Source of the DNA: an uncultured Rhodopila sp.
Lineage (GTDB): Bacteria; Pseudomonadota; Alphaproteobacteria; Acetobacterales; Acetobacteraceae
DNA: 64,000 bases
Direction of reading: 5' to 3'
Assembly: GCA_903851415.1 (NCBI GenBank)
Contig: CAINOE010000051.1
Location: 1 to 64,000 of the forward strand
Under the pieces are notes generated by a model. The model did not search any database, had not been told where the DNA came from, and worked only from the letters and a program-made list of their open reading frames with translations. Every line of letters begins with the position of its first letter. The stretch's first letter is position 1. The position numbers and the translations under genes are program-made. Of the stretch, positions 40,331 to 49,704 are shown in pieces.

Positions 40331-40870
40331 ATGTCCATCCTAAAGATCGCCCGCATGGGCCATCCGGTCCTGCTGCGAAAATGCCAACCCGTGGCTGATC
40401 CCGGGGCGCCGGAGATCCGCCGCCTGGTCACCGACATGATCGAGACGATGGAGGACGCCCCCGGCGTCGGCCTCGCCGCCCCGCAGGTCTACCAGCCGCT
40501 GCGGCTGTTCGTGTTCCGCGTCCCGGGCGGCCGCGCCGGCCGCGATCCGCTCGATACCGAGGTGGCACCCACCGTCCTGATCAACCCCACCGTGGAACTG
40601 ATCGGCGAGGAACGCATCCTCGGCTGGGAGGGCTGCCTGTCGATCCCCGACCTGCGCGCCGCCGTGCCGCGCGCCGCCCGCATCCGCTACAGCGGCGTCG
40701 ATTGCGACGGGAACGTGATCGAACGCGAGGCCAGCGGATTTCACGCACGCGTTGTTCAGCACGAATACGATCATCTCGACGGCATCCTATATACCATGCG
40801 GATGACCGATTTCCGCTATTTCGGCTTCACCGAGGAACTCAACCGCGCCGAAGCGGCGCAAGGACACTGA
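40331..40870 (+). CDS. def: Peptide deformylase
   Basis: 179 residues. It removes formyl groups from nascent proteins. All three motifs are present: GVGLAAPQV, EGCLSIPD (metal Cys) and QHEYDHLDG (metal His pair). The ATG at 40331 follows GGAG. An earlier in-frame ATG would add 18 residues of no family resemblance. coq9 follows after 3 nt. Confidence 0.94.
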   Translation: MSILKIARMGHPVLLRKCQPVADPGAPEIRRLVTDMIETMEDAPGVGLAAPQVYQPLRLFVFRVPGGRAGRDPLDTEVAPTVLINPTVELIGEERILGWEGCLSIPDLRAAVPRAARIRYSGVDCDGNVIEREASGFHARVVQHEYDHLDGILYTMRMTDFRYFGFTEELNRAEAAQGH

Positions 40871-40873
40871 ACG

Positions 40874-41515
40874 ATGATCGCACCCCCCGAACGGCTGCCG
40901 GAACGCGACGCGGCGATCGAGGCAATGCTGCCGAACGTTCCCTTCGACGGCTGGACCAAACGCTCGCTGAAAGCCGGCATCCGCGCCGCCGGCATGCCGG
41001 CGGATGAAGCCGAGCTGCTGTTCCCCCTCGGCGCCGTCGATATGATCGAGACCTTCTCCGACCTGGCCGATCGGCGGATGGAGGAAGCGGCGGCGAACCT
41101 GGTGACGGAGGCGCGGCTGCCGAAGCGGGTGCGCGCGGTGATCGCACTCCGTCTGGAGCAGAACCGGCCGCACAAGGAAGCCATCCGCCGCGCCTTGGCG
41201 GTGCTCGCCCTGCCGCGCAACGCCAAGGCCGCCGCTGCGGTGACCGCCCGGACGGTGGACGCCATCCTGCACGCCGCCGGCGACCGCTCCGCCGACTTCA
41301 GTTGGTACACCAAGCGGGCGATCCTGGCCGCCATCTACACCACCACCCTGCTGTATTGGCTGCGCGATGCGTCCGAGGACGACGCTGCCACCCTGGCGTT
41401 CCTCGATCGCCGCCTCGCCGGCCTCGGCCGCGTGCGCAAGCTGCGCGGCCGGATCGACAAGGTGCTCGACCGGTTGCCGCGGCCGTTCAAACTACGAATG
41501 GGTGACACGGGCTGA
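40874..41515 (+). CDS. coq9: COQ9-family ubiquinone biosynthesis protein
   Basis: 213 residues. The C-terminal domain (FSWYTKRAILAAIYTTTLLYWLRDASEDDAATLAFLDRRLAG) is typical COQ9, a lipid-binding TetR-like fold that presents quinone intermediates to COQ7-type hydroxylases. N-terminal TWTKRSLKAG-like region reads DGWTKRSLKAGIRAAG. It is in a cluster with def and the divergent rpsU. Confidence 0.88.
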   Translation: MIAPPERLPERDAAIEAMLPNVPFDGWTKRSLKAGIRAAGMPADEAELLFPLGAVDMIETFSDLADRRMEEAAANLVTEARLPKRVRAVIALRLEQNRPHKEAIRRALAVLALPRNAKAAAAVTARTVDAILHAAGDRSADFSWYTKRAILAAIYTTTLLYWLRDASEDDAATLAFLDRRLAGLGRVRKLRGRIDKVLDRLPRPFKLRMGDTG

Positions 41516-41579
41516 CGGACACTCTATCTGTGCATGACGTCCGGCCGGCGCCCCGGCGGCCGAACCACAGCGCAGGCCC

Positions 41580-43385
41580 ATGACCGACACCCCCATCGAA
41601 CGAATCCGCAACTTCTCCATCATCGCCCATATCGACCACGGGAAATCCACCCTGGCCGATCGGCTGATCCAGCACACGGGCGGGCTGACCGCGCGGGAGA
41701 TGACCAGCCAGGTGCTGGACAGCATGGAGCTGGAGAAGGAGCGCGGCATCACCATCAAGGCGCAGACCGTCCGGCTGAGCTACACCGCCAAGGACGGGAT
41801 CACCTATGAGCTGAACCTGATGGACACGCCCGGCCATGTCGACTTCGCCTATGAGGTCAGCCGCAGCCTGGCCGCGTGCGAGGGCAGCCTGCTGGTGGTG
41901 GATGCCTCGCAAGGCGTCGAGGCGCAGACATTGGCGAATGTCTACCAGGCGATCGACGCCAATCATGAGATCGTGCCGATCCTGAACAAGATCGATCTGC
42001 CGGCGGCGGAGCCGGAGCGGGTGAAGCAGCAGATCGAGGATGTCATCGGCCTGGACACGTCCGACGCGGTGGAGATCAGCGCCAAGACCGGGCTGAACAT
42101 CGAGGGCGTGCTGGAGGCCCTGGTGACCCGCCTGCCGGCGCCGAAGGGCGATGGCAATGCGCCGCTGAAGGCGCTGCTGGTGGATAGCTGGTACGACCAG
42201 TACCTCGGCGTGGTGATCCTGGTGCGGATCAAGGACGGGCGGCTCAAGCGCGGCCAGCGCATCCGCATGATGTCCTCCGGCGCCGTCCACGCGGTCGAAC
42301 AGGTCGGCGTGTTCACTCCCAAGATGCTGCCGATGGAGGACCTCGGGCCGGGGGAAATCGGCTTCATCACCGCGGCGATCAAGACGGTGGCGGACTGTAA
42401 CGTCGGCGACACGATCACCGACGACCGGGTGCCGGCGACGGAGGCCCTGCCCGGGTTCAAGCCCTCGATCCCGGTGGTGTGGTGCGGGCTGTATCCGATC
42501 GACGCGGATGATTTCGAGAAGCTGCGCGACAGCCTGGGCAAGCTGCGGCTGAACGACGCCAGCTTCCATTATGAGCCGGAGACCTCGGCGGCGCTGGGCT
42601 TCGGCTTCCGCTGCGGGTTCCTCGGGCTGCTGCATCTGGAGATCATCCAGGAGCGGCTGACGCGCGAGTTCGATTTGGATCTGATCGCGACGGCGCCGTC
42701 GGTGGTCTACCATATCTTCAAGACCAACGGGGAGATGCAGGAGCTGCACAACCCGGTGGACATGCCGGATGGCTCGGTGGTGGACCATGTCGAGGAGCCT
42801 TGGATCAAGGCGACGATCATGGTGCCGGACGAGTATCTCGGCAGCGTGCTGGGGCTGTGCACGGAGCGGCGCGGCCAGCAGGTGGACCTGACATATGTCG
42901 GCAACCGGGCGATGGCGGTGTACCGCATTCCTCTGAATGAGGTGGTGTTCGATTTCTATGATCGGCTGAAGTCGGTGTCTCGGGGGTACGCGTCGTTCGA
43001 TTACGCGATGGACGGGTATGCCGAGAGTGATTTGGTGCGGATTTCCATCCTGGTGAACGGCGATCTGGTGGACGCTCTGTCGTTCATCGCGCACCGCGCG
43101 GCGGCGGAGACTCGCGGGCGGCAGATTTGCGCCCGGCTGAAGGATCTGATCCCGAAGCAGTTGTTCAAGATCGCGATCCAGGCGGCGATCGGCAGCCGGG
43201 TGGTGGCGCGGGAGACGATCAGCGCGCTGTCGAAGGATGTGACGGCGAAGTGTTATGGGGGCGATATCTCGCGGAAGCGGAAGCTGCTGGAGAAGCAGAA
43301 GGAAGGCAAGAAGCGGATGCGGCAGTTCGGGAAGGTGGAGATCCCGCAGTCCGCGTTCCTGGCGGCGTTGAAGATGGATGCGTGA
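41580..43385 (+). CDS. lepA: Elongation factor 4 (LepA)
   Basis: 601 residues, full length. GTPase motifs: AHIDHGKST (G1), [10 protein letters not shown] (G2), DTPGH (G3), NKIDL (G4). The LepA-specific C-terminal domain is present ([45 protein letters not shown]). It acts on stalled or misplaced ribosomes. Confidence 0.97.
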   Translation: MTDTPIERIRNFSIIAHIDHGKSTLADRLIQHTGGLTAREMTSQVLDSMELEKERGITIKAQTVRLSYTAKDGITYELNLMDTPGHVDFAYEVSRSLAACEGSLLVVDASQGVEAQTLANVYQAIDANHEIVPILNKIDLPAAEPERVKQQIEDVIGLDTSDAVEISAKTGLNIEGVLEALVTRLPAPKGDGNAPLKALLVDSWYDQYLGVVILVRIKDGRLKRGQRIRMMSSGAVHAVEQVGVFTPKMLPMEDLGPGEIGFITAAIKTVADCNVGDTITDDRVPATEALPGFKPSIPVVWCGLYPIDADDFEKLRDSLGKLRLNDASFHYEPETSAALGFGFRCGFLGLLHLEIIQERLTREFDLDLIATAPSVVYHIFKTNGEMQELHNPVDMPDGSVVDHVEEPWIKATIMVPDEYLGSVLGLCTERRGQQVDLTYVGNRAMAVYRIPLNEVVFDFYDRLKSVSRGYASFDYAMDGYAESDLVRISILVNGDLVDALSFIAHRAAAETRGRQICARLKDLIPKQLFKIAIQAAIGSRVVARETISALSKDVTAKCYGGDISRKRKLLEKQKEGKKRMRQFGKVEIPQSAFLAALKMDA

Positions 43386-43410
43386 TGGGGTGGCGGCTGA
43401 GGGTCGATTT

Positions 43411-43426
43411 GCGGTAAAGTTACTGC
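43411..43426. promoter_or_regulatory. Possible operator of the first VapBC pair
   Basis: GCGGTAA and TTACTGC, an inverted repeat with one mismatch around a two-base centre, stands 30 bases ahead of the antitoxin start. Confidence 0.35.
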
Positions 43427-43455
43427 GATGAACACGGGTAAGAGAAGAGCGATCA

Positions 43456-43665
43456 ATGAGCATCGAGATATCCCGGGAGACCGAAGCCCGCCTCGCTGCT
43501 GAGGCCTATCGGCACGGCATTTCAGTCAATGCGCTGCTGGAGCGGTTGATGAACGAACGTGCCGCGCTTATCAGTTCCGCTAAAGACCATCCCGAATTGC
43601 CGGTGTGGTCGCTTGGGAGCTTAGGTGCTCTGCACCGGCGCGATATCTATGACGATGTCCGTTGA
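43456..43665 (+). CDS. VapB-like antitoxin
   Basis: 69 residues. MSIEISRETEARLAAEAYRHGISVNALLERLMNER is a ribbon-helix-helix-like N-terminus, and the rest (LPVWSLGSLGALHRRDIYDDV) a toxin-binding tail. The PIN-domain toxin gene overlaps its 3' end. Confidence 0.75.
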   Translation: MSIEISRETEARLAAEAYRHGISVNALLERLMNERAALISSAKDHPELPVWSLGSLGALHRRDIYDDVR

Positions 43666-44089
43666 GCCGGGAGTTGTCGATACGAATGTCCTGGTATATG
43701 CGCTGGATAGCGACGCCCCGCACCATTCAGCGTCGCGCAACTTGCTCGAAGCGGCGCGAGACGGTTCGACGACCCTGTTCGTGACGTCGCAGGTCCTCTG
43801 CGAGTTCTATTCAATCGTAACAAATGCACGGCGGGTTTCCAGGCCTCGCACGTCCGCCGATGCAGTCACCGCAATCTCGGGGCTGCTTGCCTTCCTTCAT
43901 GTGCTGCCAGTTCCCGCTCATGCCGTTGAAGGGTGGATAAGCCTGCTTAGCCGCCGTCCGGTGACAGGCGGCGACGTGTTCGACCTGCAGATTGTCGCCA
44001 CCATGAAGGCGAACGATGTTGCGAGAATCTACACGTTTAACCGAGATGACTTCGAGGCGTTTGCGGAAATTTCGGTTGTAACGCCATAA
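43649..44089 (+). CDS. VapC-like PIN-domain toxin
   Basis: 146 residues from the ATG at 43649; the ATG six bases later is equally possible. PIN domain ribonuclease: first catalytic Asp in VVDTNVLVYALD, Glu in LCEFYSIV, and the closing acidic residues in GGDVFDLQIVATM and FNRDDFEAF. The start lies inside the antitoxin gene, so the pair overlaps by 17 bases. Confidence 0.85.
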   Translation: MTMSVEPGVVDTNVLVYALDSDAPHHSASRNLLEAARDGSTTLFVTSQVLCEFYSIVTNARRVSRPRTSADAVTAISGLLAFLHVLPVPAHAVEGWISLLSRRPVTGGDVFDLQIVATMKANDVARIYTFNRDDFEAFAEISVVTP

Positions 44090-44445
44090 GTCCTTGCTAA
44101 CGACCATGTTGGGGGAGAAAAATCCGCTTCCCCTCGAAGCATCTCCACTCGACATCAACACCGGCGCGACAGAGAGCGCGCCAAATGCTACCGCTGGAAC
44201 CAATAAATGACTTCATAAATTAAGATCTATGCATCAAGACCGACGCATTGATGACATTGGGAGCCGCGCGCAGACAAGCGAAAGGCGCGGCCGTGCCAAG
44301 GGCCGCCGGGTGAAGGCGCGCAGGCTGCCGAAGTACCGGTCCAGCAGACAAAGCAGGCGCTACGCCGCGGGGACGACGAAAAATCGATGCGCGACATCAC
44401 GGGATCGAGTAATTTCAGCCACCGCACAATCTCGAGGCTTGCAGT
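44090..44445. other. Gap of about 350 bases, AT-richer than surroundings
   Basis: No gene seen. The stretch (around 44090-44230 in particular) is visibly less GC-rich than the household genes, like the protease gene that follows, suggesting transferred DNA. Confidence 0.4.
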
Positions 44446-45297
44446 ATGAACCGCGCCATACCGATGTTCGACCCGGTCCTTCAGTCAATGCGACCCCAGA
44501 CCCTATGCTCAGGCTTGACGATCCGGCAGGACTTCAGGCTATCGGTTCGGTTCGTGATGTTCCAGACGGAGATTGAGGAGTGCCTCTACGCAACCGACGG
44601 CGGGACCCTTTTCCTTGTCAGCTACCGAGATAGAGTTTACGCGGTGACCTGTGGGCATGTCGTAAAAAATTTCGAACTCGGTCAGCTCATCATCACCGGG
44701 AAAAGATATCCTCTGAAGGGCGACAAGCCCGCGCCGATACAAGGTCGGTATTTCCCTAGTTCCCCAGAGGGCGCGGCAACAGATTCGGATATTCTGGACA
44801 TTTGCATTATCGACTTTAAGTCCGAGGTGAAACCGAGTTTCTTTTCCGACCCTGCCTATATCATCGACGACGCCACCATTTGCACGAGCCACAACGGCCA
44901 CAACTTGCTAATCTCCGGCTGCCTCAAGGATCAGAGTGCGATACTTGAACCCGATATTGCCGCTGGGTTTGCAATACTCGAATATCAGGATGGTGGAGCG
45001 GCTTCTTTCGATCCGCTCCTGCGAAGCGCCGTCGCAGAATTCGCTTGGCCTGCTTTCGGCCGGGTCACGGGCCTGAGCGGCGCTCCTGTATATGACGTTA
45101 CAGCGAATGCGCTTTGTGGCGTGGTTATGCGTGGGACCATGACCGGGAGAAAATCAACAATTCACTTTCTAGACGCCTTCCATATCGTGGAAATGTTGAA
45201 AATGATAGACCGGAACGATGCTTCCACGTCCTATACACGCGGCGTTTGGCAGGAAATCAAGCTACCGCTACCGCTGGATTTACCACAAAAACGGTAG
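44446..45297 (+). CDS. Trypsin-like serine protease domain protein, orphan
   Basis: 283 residues, no signal peptide. The catalytic triad of the chymotrypsin fold is visible: His71 in VTCGHVV, Asp in DSDILDICIIDF (115 or 118), Ser211 in GLSGAPVYD. It probably acts in the cytoplasm. No substrate or partner gene is adjacent, though a GxxExxY gene follows. Codon and base use are less GC-rich than neighbours, a sign of transfer. Stand-alone proteases of this kind occur in phage-defence islands; the link here is only suggested by place. Confidence 0.65.
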   Translation: MNRAIPMFDPVLQSMRPQTLCSGLTIRQDFRLSVRFVMFQTEIEECLYATDGGTLFLVSYRDRVYAVTCGHVVKNFELGQLIITGKRYPLKGDKPAPIQGRYFPSSPEGAATDSDILDICIIDFKSEVKPSFFSDPAYIIDDATICTSHNGHNLLISGCLKDQSAILEPDIAAGFAILEYQDGGAASFDPLLRSAVAEFAWPAFGRVTGLSGAPVYDVTANALCGVVMRGTMTGRKSTIHFLDAFHIVEMLKMIDRNDASTSYTRGVWQEIKLPLPLDLPQKR

Positions 45298-45334
45298 GCT
45301 CCGGATTGCGCCTGGCCGAAACTGGAGTCAACTT

Positions 45335-45445
45335 ATCTGTGTTCATTTGTGTTCATTCGTGTTTCCATTGCTTTATCACAACCGGCACCGCCGGTGACGT
45401 GGCAGGCAGATTCGGAAACACGAATGAACACGAATGAACACAAAT
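45335..45445. repeat. 32-nt inverted repeat around the GxxExxY start codon
   Basis: Left arm 45335-45366 and right arm 45414-45445 are complementary in 30 of 32 positions. Each arm is built of 10-base units of the type GTGTTCATTC. The right arm covers the first four codons of the GxxExxY gene. In mRNA the arms would form a hairpin with a 47-base loop and mask the start codon. Confidence 0.8.
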
Positions 45446-45817
45446 AGGCTCTTCGAGGATCAGCTTTCGAACAAAATCATCGGCTGCGCGCTGACTGTAT
45501 CCAACACGCTCGGCGTTGGTTTTCTCGAAAGGGTCTACGAAAACGCTTTGGCCCACGAACTCCGCGCGGCCGGCCTGACCGTTGACCAGCAGTATCCCAT
45601 CACCATCCACTACGACGGTGTCCCGGTCGGCTCCTACGCGGCCGATCTCCTGGTCGAGAAGACTGTCCTGGTCGAACTCAAGGCGGTCACAGCACTGGAT
45701 ACCATCCACCGCGCCCAGTGCATCAACTATCTCAAGGGCAGCGGTCTCCGCCTCTGCCTCCTGCTCAACTTCGGCAGTCCGCGCCTTGAGATCAAACGCG
45801 TCCTCAACGACCCGTAA
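45434..45817 (+). CDS. GxxExxY protein (PD-(D/E)XK-like)
   Basis: 127 residues. The name motif is present as GFLERVYENAL, and the nuclease-like core as YAADLLVEKTVLVELKAV, with Asp, Glu and Lys of the PD-(D/E)XK type. Function of the family is unknown. No ribosome binding site is evident; the start is within the inverted repeat. Confidence 0.85.
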   Translation: MNTNRLFEDQLSNKIIGCALTVSNTLGVGFLERVYENALAHELRAAGLTVDQQYPITIHYDGVPVGSYAADLLVEKTVLVELKAVTALDTIHRAQCINYLKGSGLRLCLLLNFGSPRLEIKRVLNDP

Positions 45818-46261
45818 CGCCCCCGGCGATCCGGCGAACTGAACGCCTCCACCCCAGCTCCCGAACTTTTGTGCTTGCTCTTGAACCGAGGTTTATCCTG
45901 GAGCGAACGTACAAAGAACACCAGCCGCGTGCCGGCGCCCGGGCGATACGCGTTGAACAAACCGCCGGTGAGCCGTCTGCGGATCGCCGCATCGGACAGC
46001 CAGGCGAAGGCCAACATGCGCATCCGCCAGGCGGGAGACCTCATCGCCATCCTGGCGGCGCAGCGTCCATACGAGCTGCGGGACTCACCACCCGCGGTCC
46101 CAAGTGGCGGCGTCTGGCCGCCGAGGCTGTCAGTTCGCTGGATCAGGCACCCGGATCGCCGAAGGCCGGGGAAGCTTTGGAAAGCGCCATCGGCAAGCCG
46201 GCCACTCGGTAAACATCACCCTCGTGCCGAAACAAGCAGACGATCCGGCACCGCGTCCGGC
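45818..46261. other. Gap of about 440 bases without a recognised gene
   Basis: Open frames on both strands exist, but none has a plausible start, ribosome binding site and family resemblance. It could hold decayed sequence; I could not identify what. Confidence 0.4.
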
Positions 46262-46597
46262 CTACCCGTTCTGCCGGCGCAGCTTCTTCACCCGGCGTTT
46301 CTGATACGCCACGATGTGCCGGGTCAGGGCATGGCGAGGGTCGAACGCCAGGTGCGTGATCGATGTCACGACATGCGATTTGGCCTCGTCTCCACCATCG
46401 AACGAGAGCCTGCACATGATGCCGCCCTCGTCCCCCGCGTTCGAAACCCAAACCACCTGGCACTGCATCGGAACCGGGGTTCCCGGCGTCTGATTGCGGA
46501 GTGCGCCCGCCAGATAAGGCGTGACAAAAGCCGGCAGCGGCAATGCAGCCTCCAACCTCGCGAGGAGATCGGCGGTCAGAACCGGGTTATCGATCAT
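46262..46597 (-). CDS. Small protein of unknown function
   Basis: 111 residues from the ATG at 46597; an open frame extends upstream but with poor composition. The chain (VTPYLAGALRNQTPGTPVPMQCQVVWVSNAGDEGGIMCRLSF) reads as a compact beta-rich domain with a basic tail (YQKRRVKKLRRQNG). I do not recognise it. It stands alone on the minus strand ahead of the isocitrate dehydrogenase gene. Confidence 0.55.
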   Translation of the reverse strand: MIDNPVLTADLLARLEAALPLPAFVTPYLAGALRNQTPGTPVPMQCQVVWVSNAGDEGGIMCRLSFDGGDEAKSHVVTSITHLAFDPRHALTRHIVAYQKRRVKKLRRQNG

Positions 46598-46786
46598 GGG
46601 CGGCGACTCGCTTCCGGATTTCGAAGACCGCGATGATACCACATGCCTCCCGGGTTGCTCCCCGTCGCGCATCGCCCCGCCCTGTGGCACTGCTCTTGCG
46701 GGTATCATCCCGCAGCCCATCGGCTGTATAGACATTCCAGCCTCCCCCGGACTCCGTCACGACTGCTCACCGAAAGTTCCCCAGCC

Positions 46787-47845
46787 ATGACCGCAGCATC
46801 CGCCCCGCCGCCCGGCGGCAACAAAATCCCCGCCACGCTGATCCCCGGCGACGGCATCGGCCCCGAGATCGTCGACGCCGTCGTGCTGGTGCTGGCCGCC
46901 CTCGGCGCCCCGTTCGAGTGGGACCTCCAGCAGGGCGGCATGGCCGGCATCGCGGCGGGCGGCGATCCGCTGCCGGACGCCACCCTCGCCAGCATCCGGC
47001 GCACCAGGCTGGCGCTGAAGGGGCCGCTGACCACCCCCGTCGGCGGCGGCTTCCGCTCCGTCAACGTCCGCCTGCGCGAGGAATTCCAGCTCTTCGCCAA
47101 TCTCCGCCCGGCCAAGACCCTGGTGCCCGGCGGACGCTTCGACAACATCGACCTGATCCTGGTGCGGGAGAACCTGGAGGGCCTGTATGTCGCGTTCGAG
47201 CACTACATCCCCATCGGCGACGACCCCCAGGCCGTCGGGATTTCCTCCGGCGTCAACACCCGCGCCGGCTCGCGCCGGATCGTGCGCTATGCGTTCGAGC
47301 ATGCGGTCAAGCTCGGCCGCAGGAAGGTCACCCTGGTGCACAAGGCCAACGTGCTGAAGGCGCTGACCGGCGTGTTCCTGGAAGCCGGGCGGCTGATCGC
47401 CGAGGAGTACAAGGGGCGGATCGAATGCGATGAGCGGATCGTCGATGCCTGCGCCATGCAGCTTGTGCTGAACCCCTGGCAGTTCGACGTGATCGTCACC
47501 ACCAACCTGTTCGGCGACATATTGTCCGACGAGATCGCCGGCCTCGTCGGCGGCCTGGGCGCGGCCCCCGGCGCCAATATCGGCGAGAAGGCGGCGATCT
47601 TCGAGGCTGTGCACGGCTCCGCCCCGGATATCGCCGGCCGCGGGATCGCCAACCCGACCGCGCTGCTGCTCGCCGCCGGGCTGATGCTTGATCATGTCGG
47701 GCTGACCGGCCAGGCGCACCACCTCCGCAAGGCGATCGACGACGTGCTGAACCGCGACAACGTCCGCACGGGCGACCTCGGCGGCAAAGCGTCCACGAGC
47801 GACTATGCCCGGGCGATCGTGCAGCGGCTCAGCTCGGGGGTGTGA
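46787..47845 (+). CDS. NAD-type isocitrate dehydrogenase
   Basis: 352 residues, isocitrate/isopropylmalate dehydrogenase family: IPGDGIGPEIVDAV at the start, the substrate loop LKGPLTTPVGGGFRSVNVRLREEF, metal-binding VTTNLFGDILSDE, and NAD site GSAPDIAGRGIANPTALLLAAGLML. The substrate loop and FRSVN(V)-type region resemble IDH3-like NAD-dependent isocitrate dehydrogenases more than LeuB. Isopropylmalate or homoisocitrate dehydrogenase remains possible. Confidence 0.8.
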   Translation: MTAASAPPPGGNKIPATLIPGDGIGPEIVDAVVLVLAALGAPFEWDLQQGGMAGIAAGGDPLPDATLASIRRTRLALKGPLTTPVGGGFRSVNVRLREEFQLFANLRPAKTLVPGGRFDNIDLILVRENLEGLYVAFEHYIPIGDDPQAVGISSGVNTRAGSRRIVRYAFEHAVKLGRRKVTLVHKANVLKALTGVFLEAGRLIAEEYKGRIECDERIVDACAMQLVLNPWQFDVIVTTNLFGDILSDEIAGLVGGLGAAPGANIGEKAAIFEAVHGSAPDIAGRGIANPTALLLAAGLMLDHVGLTGQAHHLRKAIDDVLNRDNVRTGDLGGKASTSDYARAIVQRLSSGV

Positions 47846-47894
47846 ACCGGACTATTTGCCAGCCCCCCCTGGCAAATCCGGCGGCTCAAGATTA

Positions 47895-47915
47895 TTCTAG
47901 ACAATACGTCTAGAA
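47895..47915. promoter_or_regulatory. Perfect palindrome, putative VapB operator
   Basis: Arms TTCTAGAC and GTCTAGAA with a five-base centre, 11 bases before the antitoxin start. AT-rich for this genome; the likely autoregulatory site. Confidence 0.7.
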
Positions 47916-47926
47916 GGTCATAAAAC

Positions 47927-48178
47927 ATGGCACTCAGTATCAAAACCACCGAAGCCGACGGCCTGGCACGCAGCCTCGCCCGGCTCACCGGAGAAACCAT
48001 GACGGAAGCCGTCACCATCGCCCTGCGGGAGCGTCTCGGCCGCGAGCAATCCCGGCGTCACGCCGCCCCGGACGTGCGCGCCCGCGTTGCGGCCCTGGCC
48101 GAACGCATGCGCGCCGACTACGACACGCGGCCGATCGGCAAGGCCGAATGGGACGCTGCGTCCGGAGACGAGGGCTAG
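47927..48178 (+). CDS. VapB antitoxin, PSK/Rv0623 type
   Basis: 83 residues. [36 protein letters not shown] is the conserved DNA-binding part of the Rv0623-like VapB family. The tail ([19 protein letters not shown]) binds toxin. The VapC gene starts four bases after its stop. Confidence 0.88.
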   Translation: MALSIKTTEADGLARSLARLTGETMTEAVTIALRERLGREQSRRHAAPDVRARVAALAERMRADYDTRPIGKAEWDAASGDEG

Positions 48179-48182
48179 ACCC

Positions 48183-48596
48183 TTGATCGTCGTCGATTCC
48201 TCGGCGGTCGTGGCGATCCTGTTCGGGGAACCCCCGGCGGAGGCGTTGTTGGATCGACTGCTGGCGGACCCGCAGCGCATCATGTCGGTGGCGTCGTATG
48301 TCGAAACCGGGACGGTCCTCGCCGGACGGCAGCGCCGCGACCGGATGCGGGCGATCGACGATCTCGACAGCTTTCTCGACACGACCGGCATCGTTCTCGC
48401 CCCGGTGGACGAGTACCAGGCGCGGCTGGCCGTGCGCGCTCGGATACGGTTCGGCCGCGGCGTGGGCAACGGCGGCGTCCTGAACTTCGGCGATACGTTT
48501 TCCTACGCCCTTGCCCAAACGCACACCGCGCCGCTGCTGTTTATCGGCGACGATTTCGGCATCACGGACGTGATCCCGGCGATGCCGCCGGGCTGA
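48183..48596 (+). CDS. VapC toxin, PIN domain
   Basis: 137 residues, TTG start. PIN domain ribonuclease: IVVDSSAVVAILFGEP (first Asp), SYVETGTVL (Glu), NFGDTFSYALA and LLFIGDDFGITDV (acidic residues). The FGRG...LNFGDTFSYALA pattern is standard for the VapC partner of Rv0623-type VapB. Confidence 0.9.
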   Translation: MIVVDSSAVVAILFGEPPAEALLDRLLADPQRIMSVASYVETGTVLAGRQRRDRMRAIDDLDSFLDTTGIVLAPVDEYQARLAVRARIRFGRGVGNGGVLNFGDTFSYALAQTHTAPLLFIGDDFGITDVIPAMPPG

Positions 48597-49559
48597 TCAC
48601 CCCTCCAGCGGCGATGGCGCCATCGGCCGCTTGCCGCCGCCCGGCTGGAAGCGGCTGAGATAGGCCGGCACCACCAGCTCCACCGGCGTCGGCGTCAGCC
48701 CCAGGTCGCCCAGCCCGAGCGCCCCGTCCGCCACCACATTGTCCCGCTGCAGCATAAGCAACTGGTCCGGCGTCAGCGGCTTGCCCGGCACATATTGCAT
48801 AATGTTCGCCTGGAATCGCGCAATCCCCATCGGAATATCCACCAGCCTGCGGTTCCGCCTGGTCTGCTTCAGGATATAGGCGAGAATCTCGCGGAACGTC
48901 CAAACCCGCGGGCCGCCAAGTTCATAGGTCCTGCCCGAGGCCGCCTGCGACGCCAGCGCCGCCATCACCGCGTCGGCGACATCGCACACATAAACCGGCT
49001 GCATCCTCGTCTCGCCGCAGATCACCGGCATGATCGGCGACAGCCGGGCGATCTCGGCGAAGCGGTTGAAGAACTTGTCCTCCAGCCCGAACACCAGCGA
49101 TGGCCGCAGGATCGTCGCGGAGGGGAACGCCCCCAGCACCGCCTGCTCCGCCGCGCCCTTGGATGCGCCATACGCACTCGGGCTGCCGGTATCGGCGCCG
49201 ATGGCGGAGATCTGCACGAACCGGCCGGCACCGCCCGAAGCGGCGATGCGGGCGATCCGCGCGGCGCCCTCGGTGTGGATGGCCTGGAACGTCGCCGAAC
49301 CGCTCTCCGACAGGATGCCCACGGCGTTGACAACCACATCGGCACCATCGGCCGCGCGGCGAACAGTGCCCTCGTTGGTCACCGAGGCGAACAGCGGCAC
49401 GATCTGGCCGACATCGCCCATCGGCTTGAGAAACAATGCCGCCTCCGGATCGCGCACCGCGACCCGTACGATATAGCCCTGCTGGGCCAGCCGCTTGACC
49501 ACATAGCGGCCGACGAACCCCGAGCCGCCGAAAATCGTTGCCACGCGCCGAGTCGCCAT
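48597..49559 (-). CDS. NDUFA9-like NAD(P)-binding protein (complex I associated)
   Basis: 320 residues, atypical short-chain dehydrogenase. Nucleotide site VATIFGGSGFVGRYVVKRLAQQG at the start; YGASKGAAEQAV replaces the YxxxK catalytic pattern; C-terminal CDVADAVMAALA and YELGGPRVWTFREIL. Alphaproteobacterial homologues are related to the complex I accessory subunit NDUFA9 and are associated with respiratory membranes. Confidence 0.85.
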   Translation of the reverse strand: MATRRVATIFGGSGFVGRYVVKRLAQQGYIVRVAVRDPEAALFLKPMGDVGQIVPLFASVTNEGTVRRAADGADVVVNAVGILSESGSATFQAIHTEGAARIARIAASGGAGRFVQISAIGADTGSPSAYGASKGAAEQAVLGAFPSATILRPSLVFGLEDKFFNRFAEIARLSPIMPVICGETRMQPVYVCDVADAVMAALASQAASGRTYELGGPRVWTFREILAYILKQTRRNRRLVDIPMGIARFQANIMQYVPGKPLTPDQLLMLQRDNVVADGALGLGDLGLTPTPVELVVPAYLSRFQPGGGKRPMAPSPLEG

Positions 49560-49704
49560 GGGTTTGCAGCCTTACCTGATACGGTTGCTCTGATAGCCTG
49601 TGAACGGACCTGTCTCAACCCGGCTTCGCCACCCGTGCGGCGGAAGCAGGGCGCAAGCGTCCCCGAATTCCCTATGTCATCGCCGGGGGTGGCCGGTCCC
49701 CTGT

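Noticed and set aside
45869..46636. Open frame on the plus strand in the gap after the GxxExxY gene
   Set aside because: No ribosome binding site or domain, and it overlaps the better minus-strand frame at 46262-46597.
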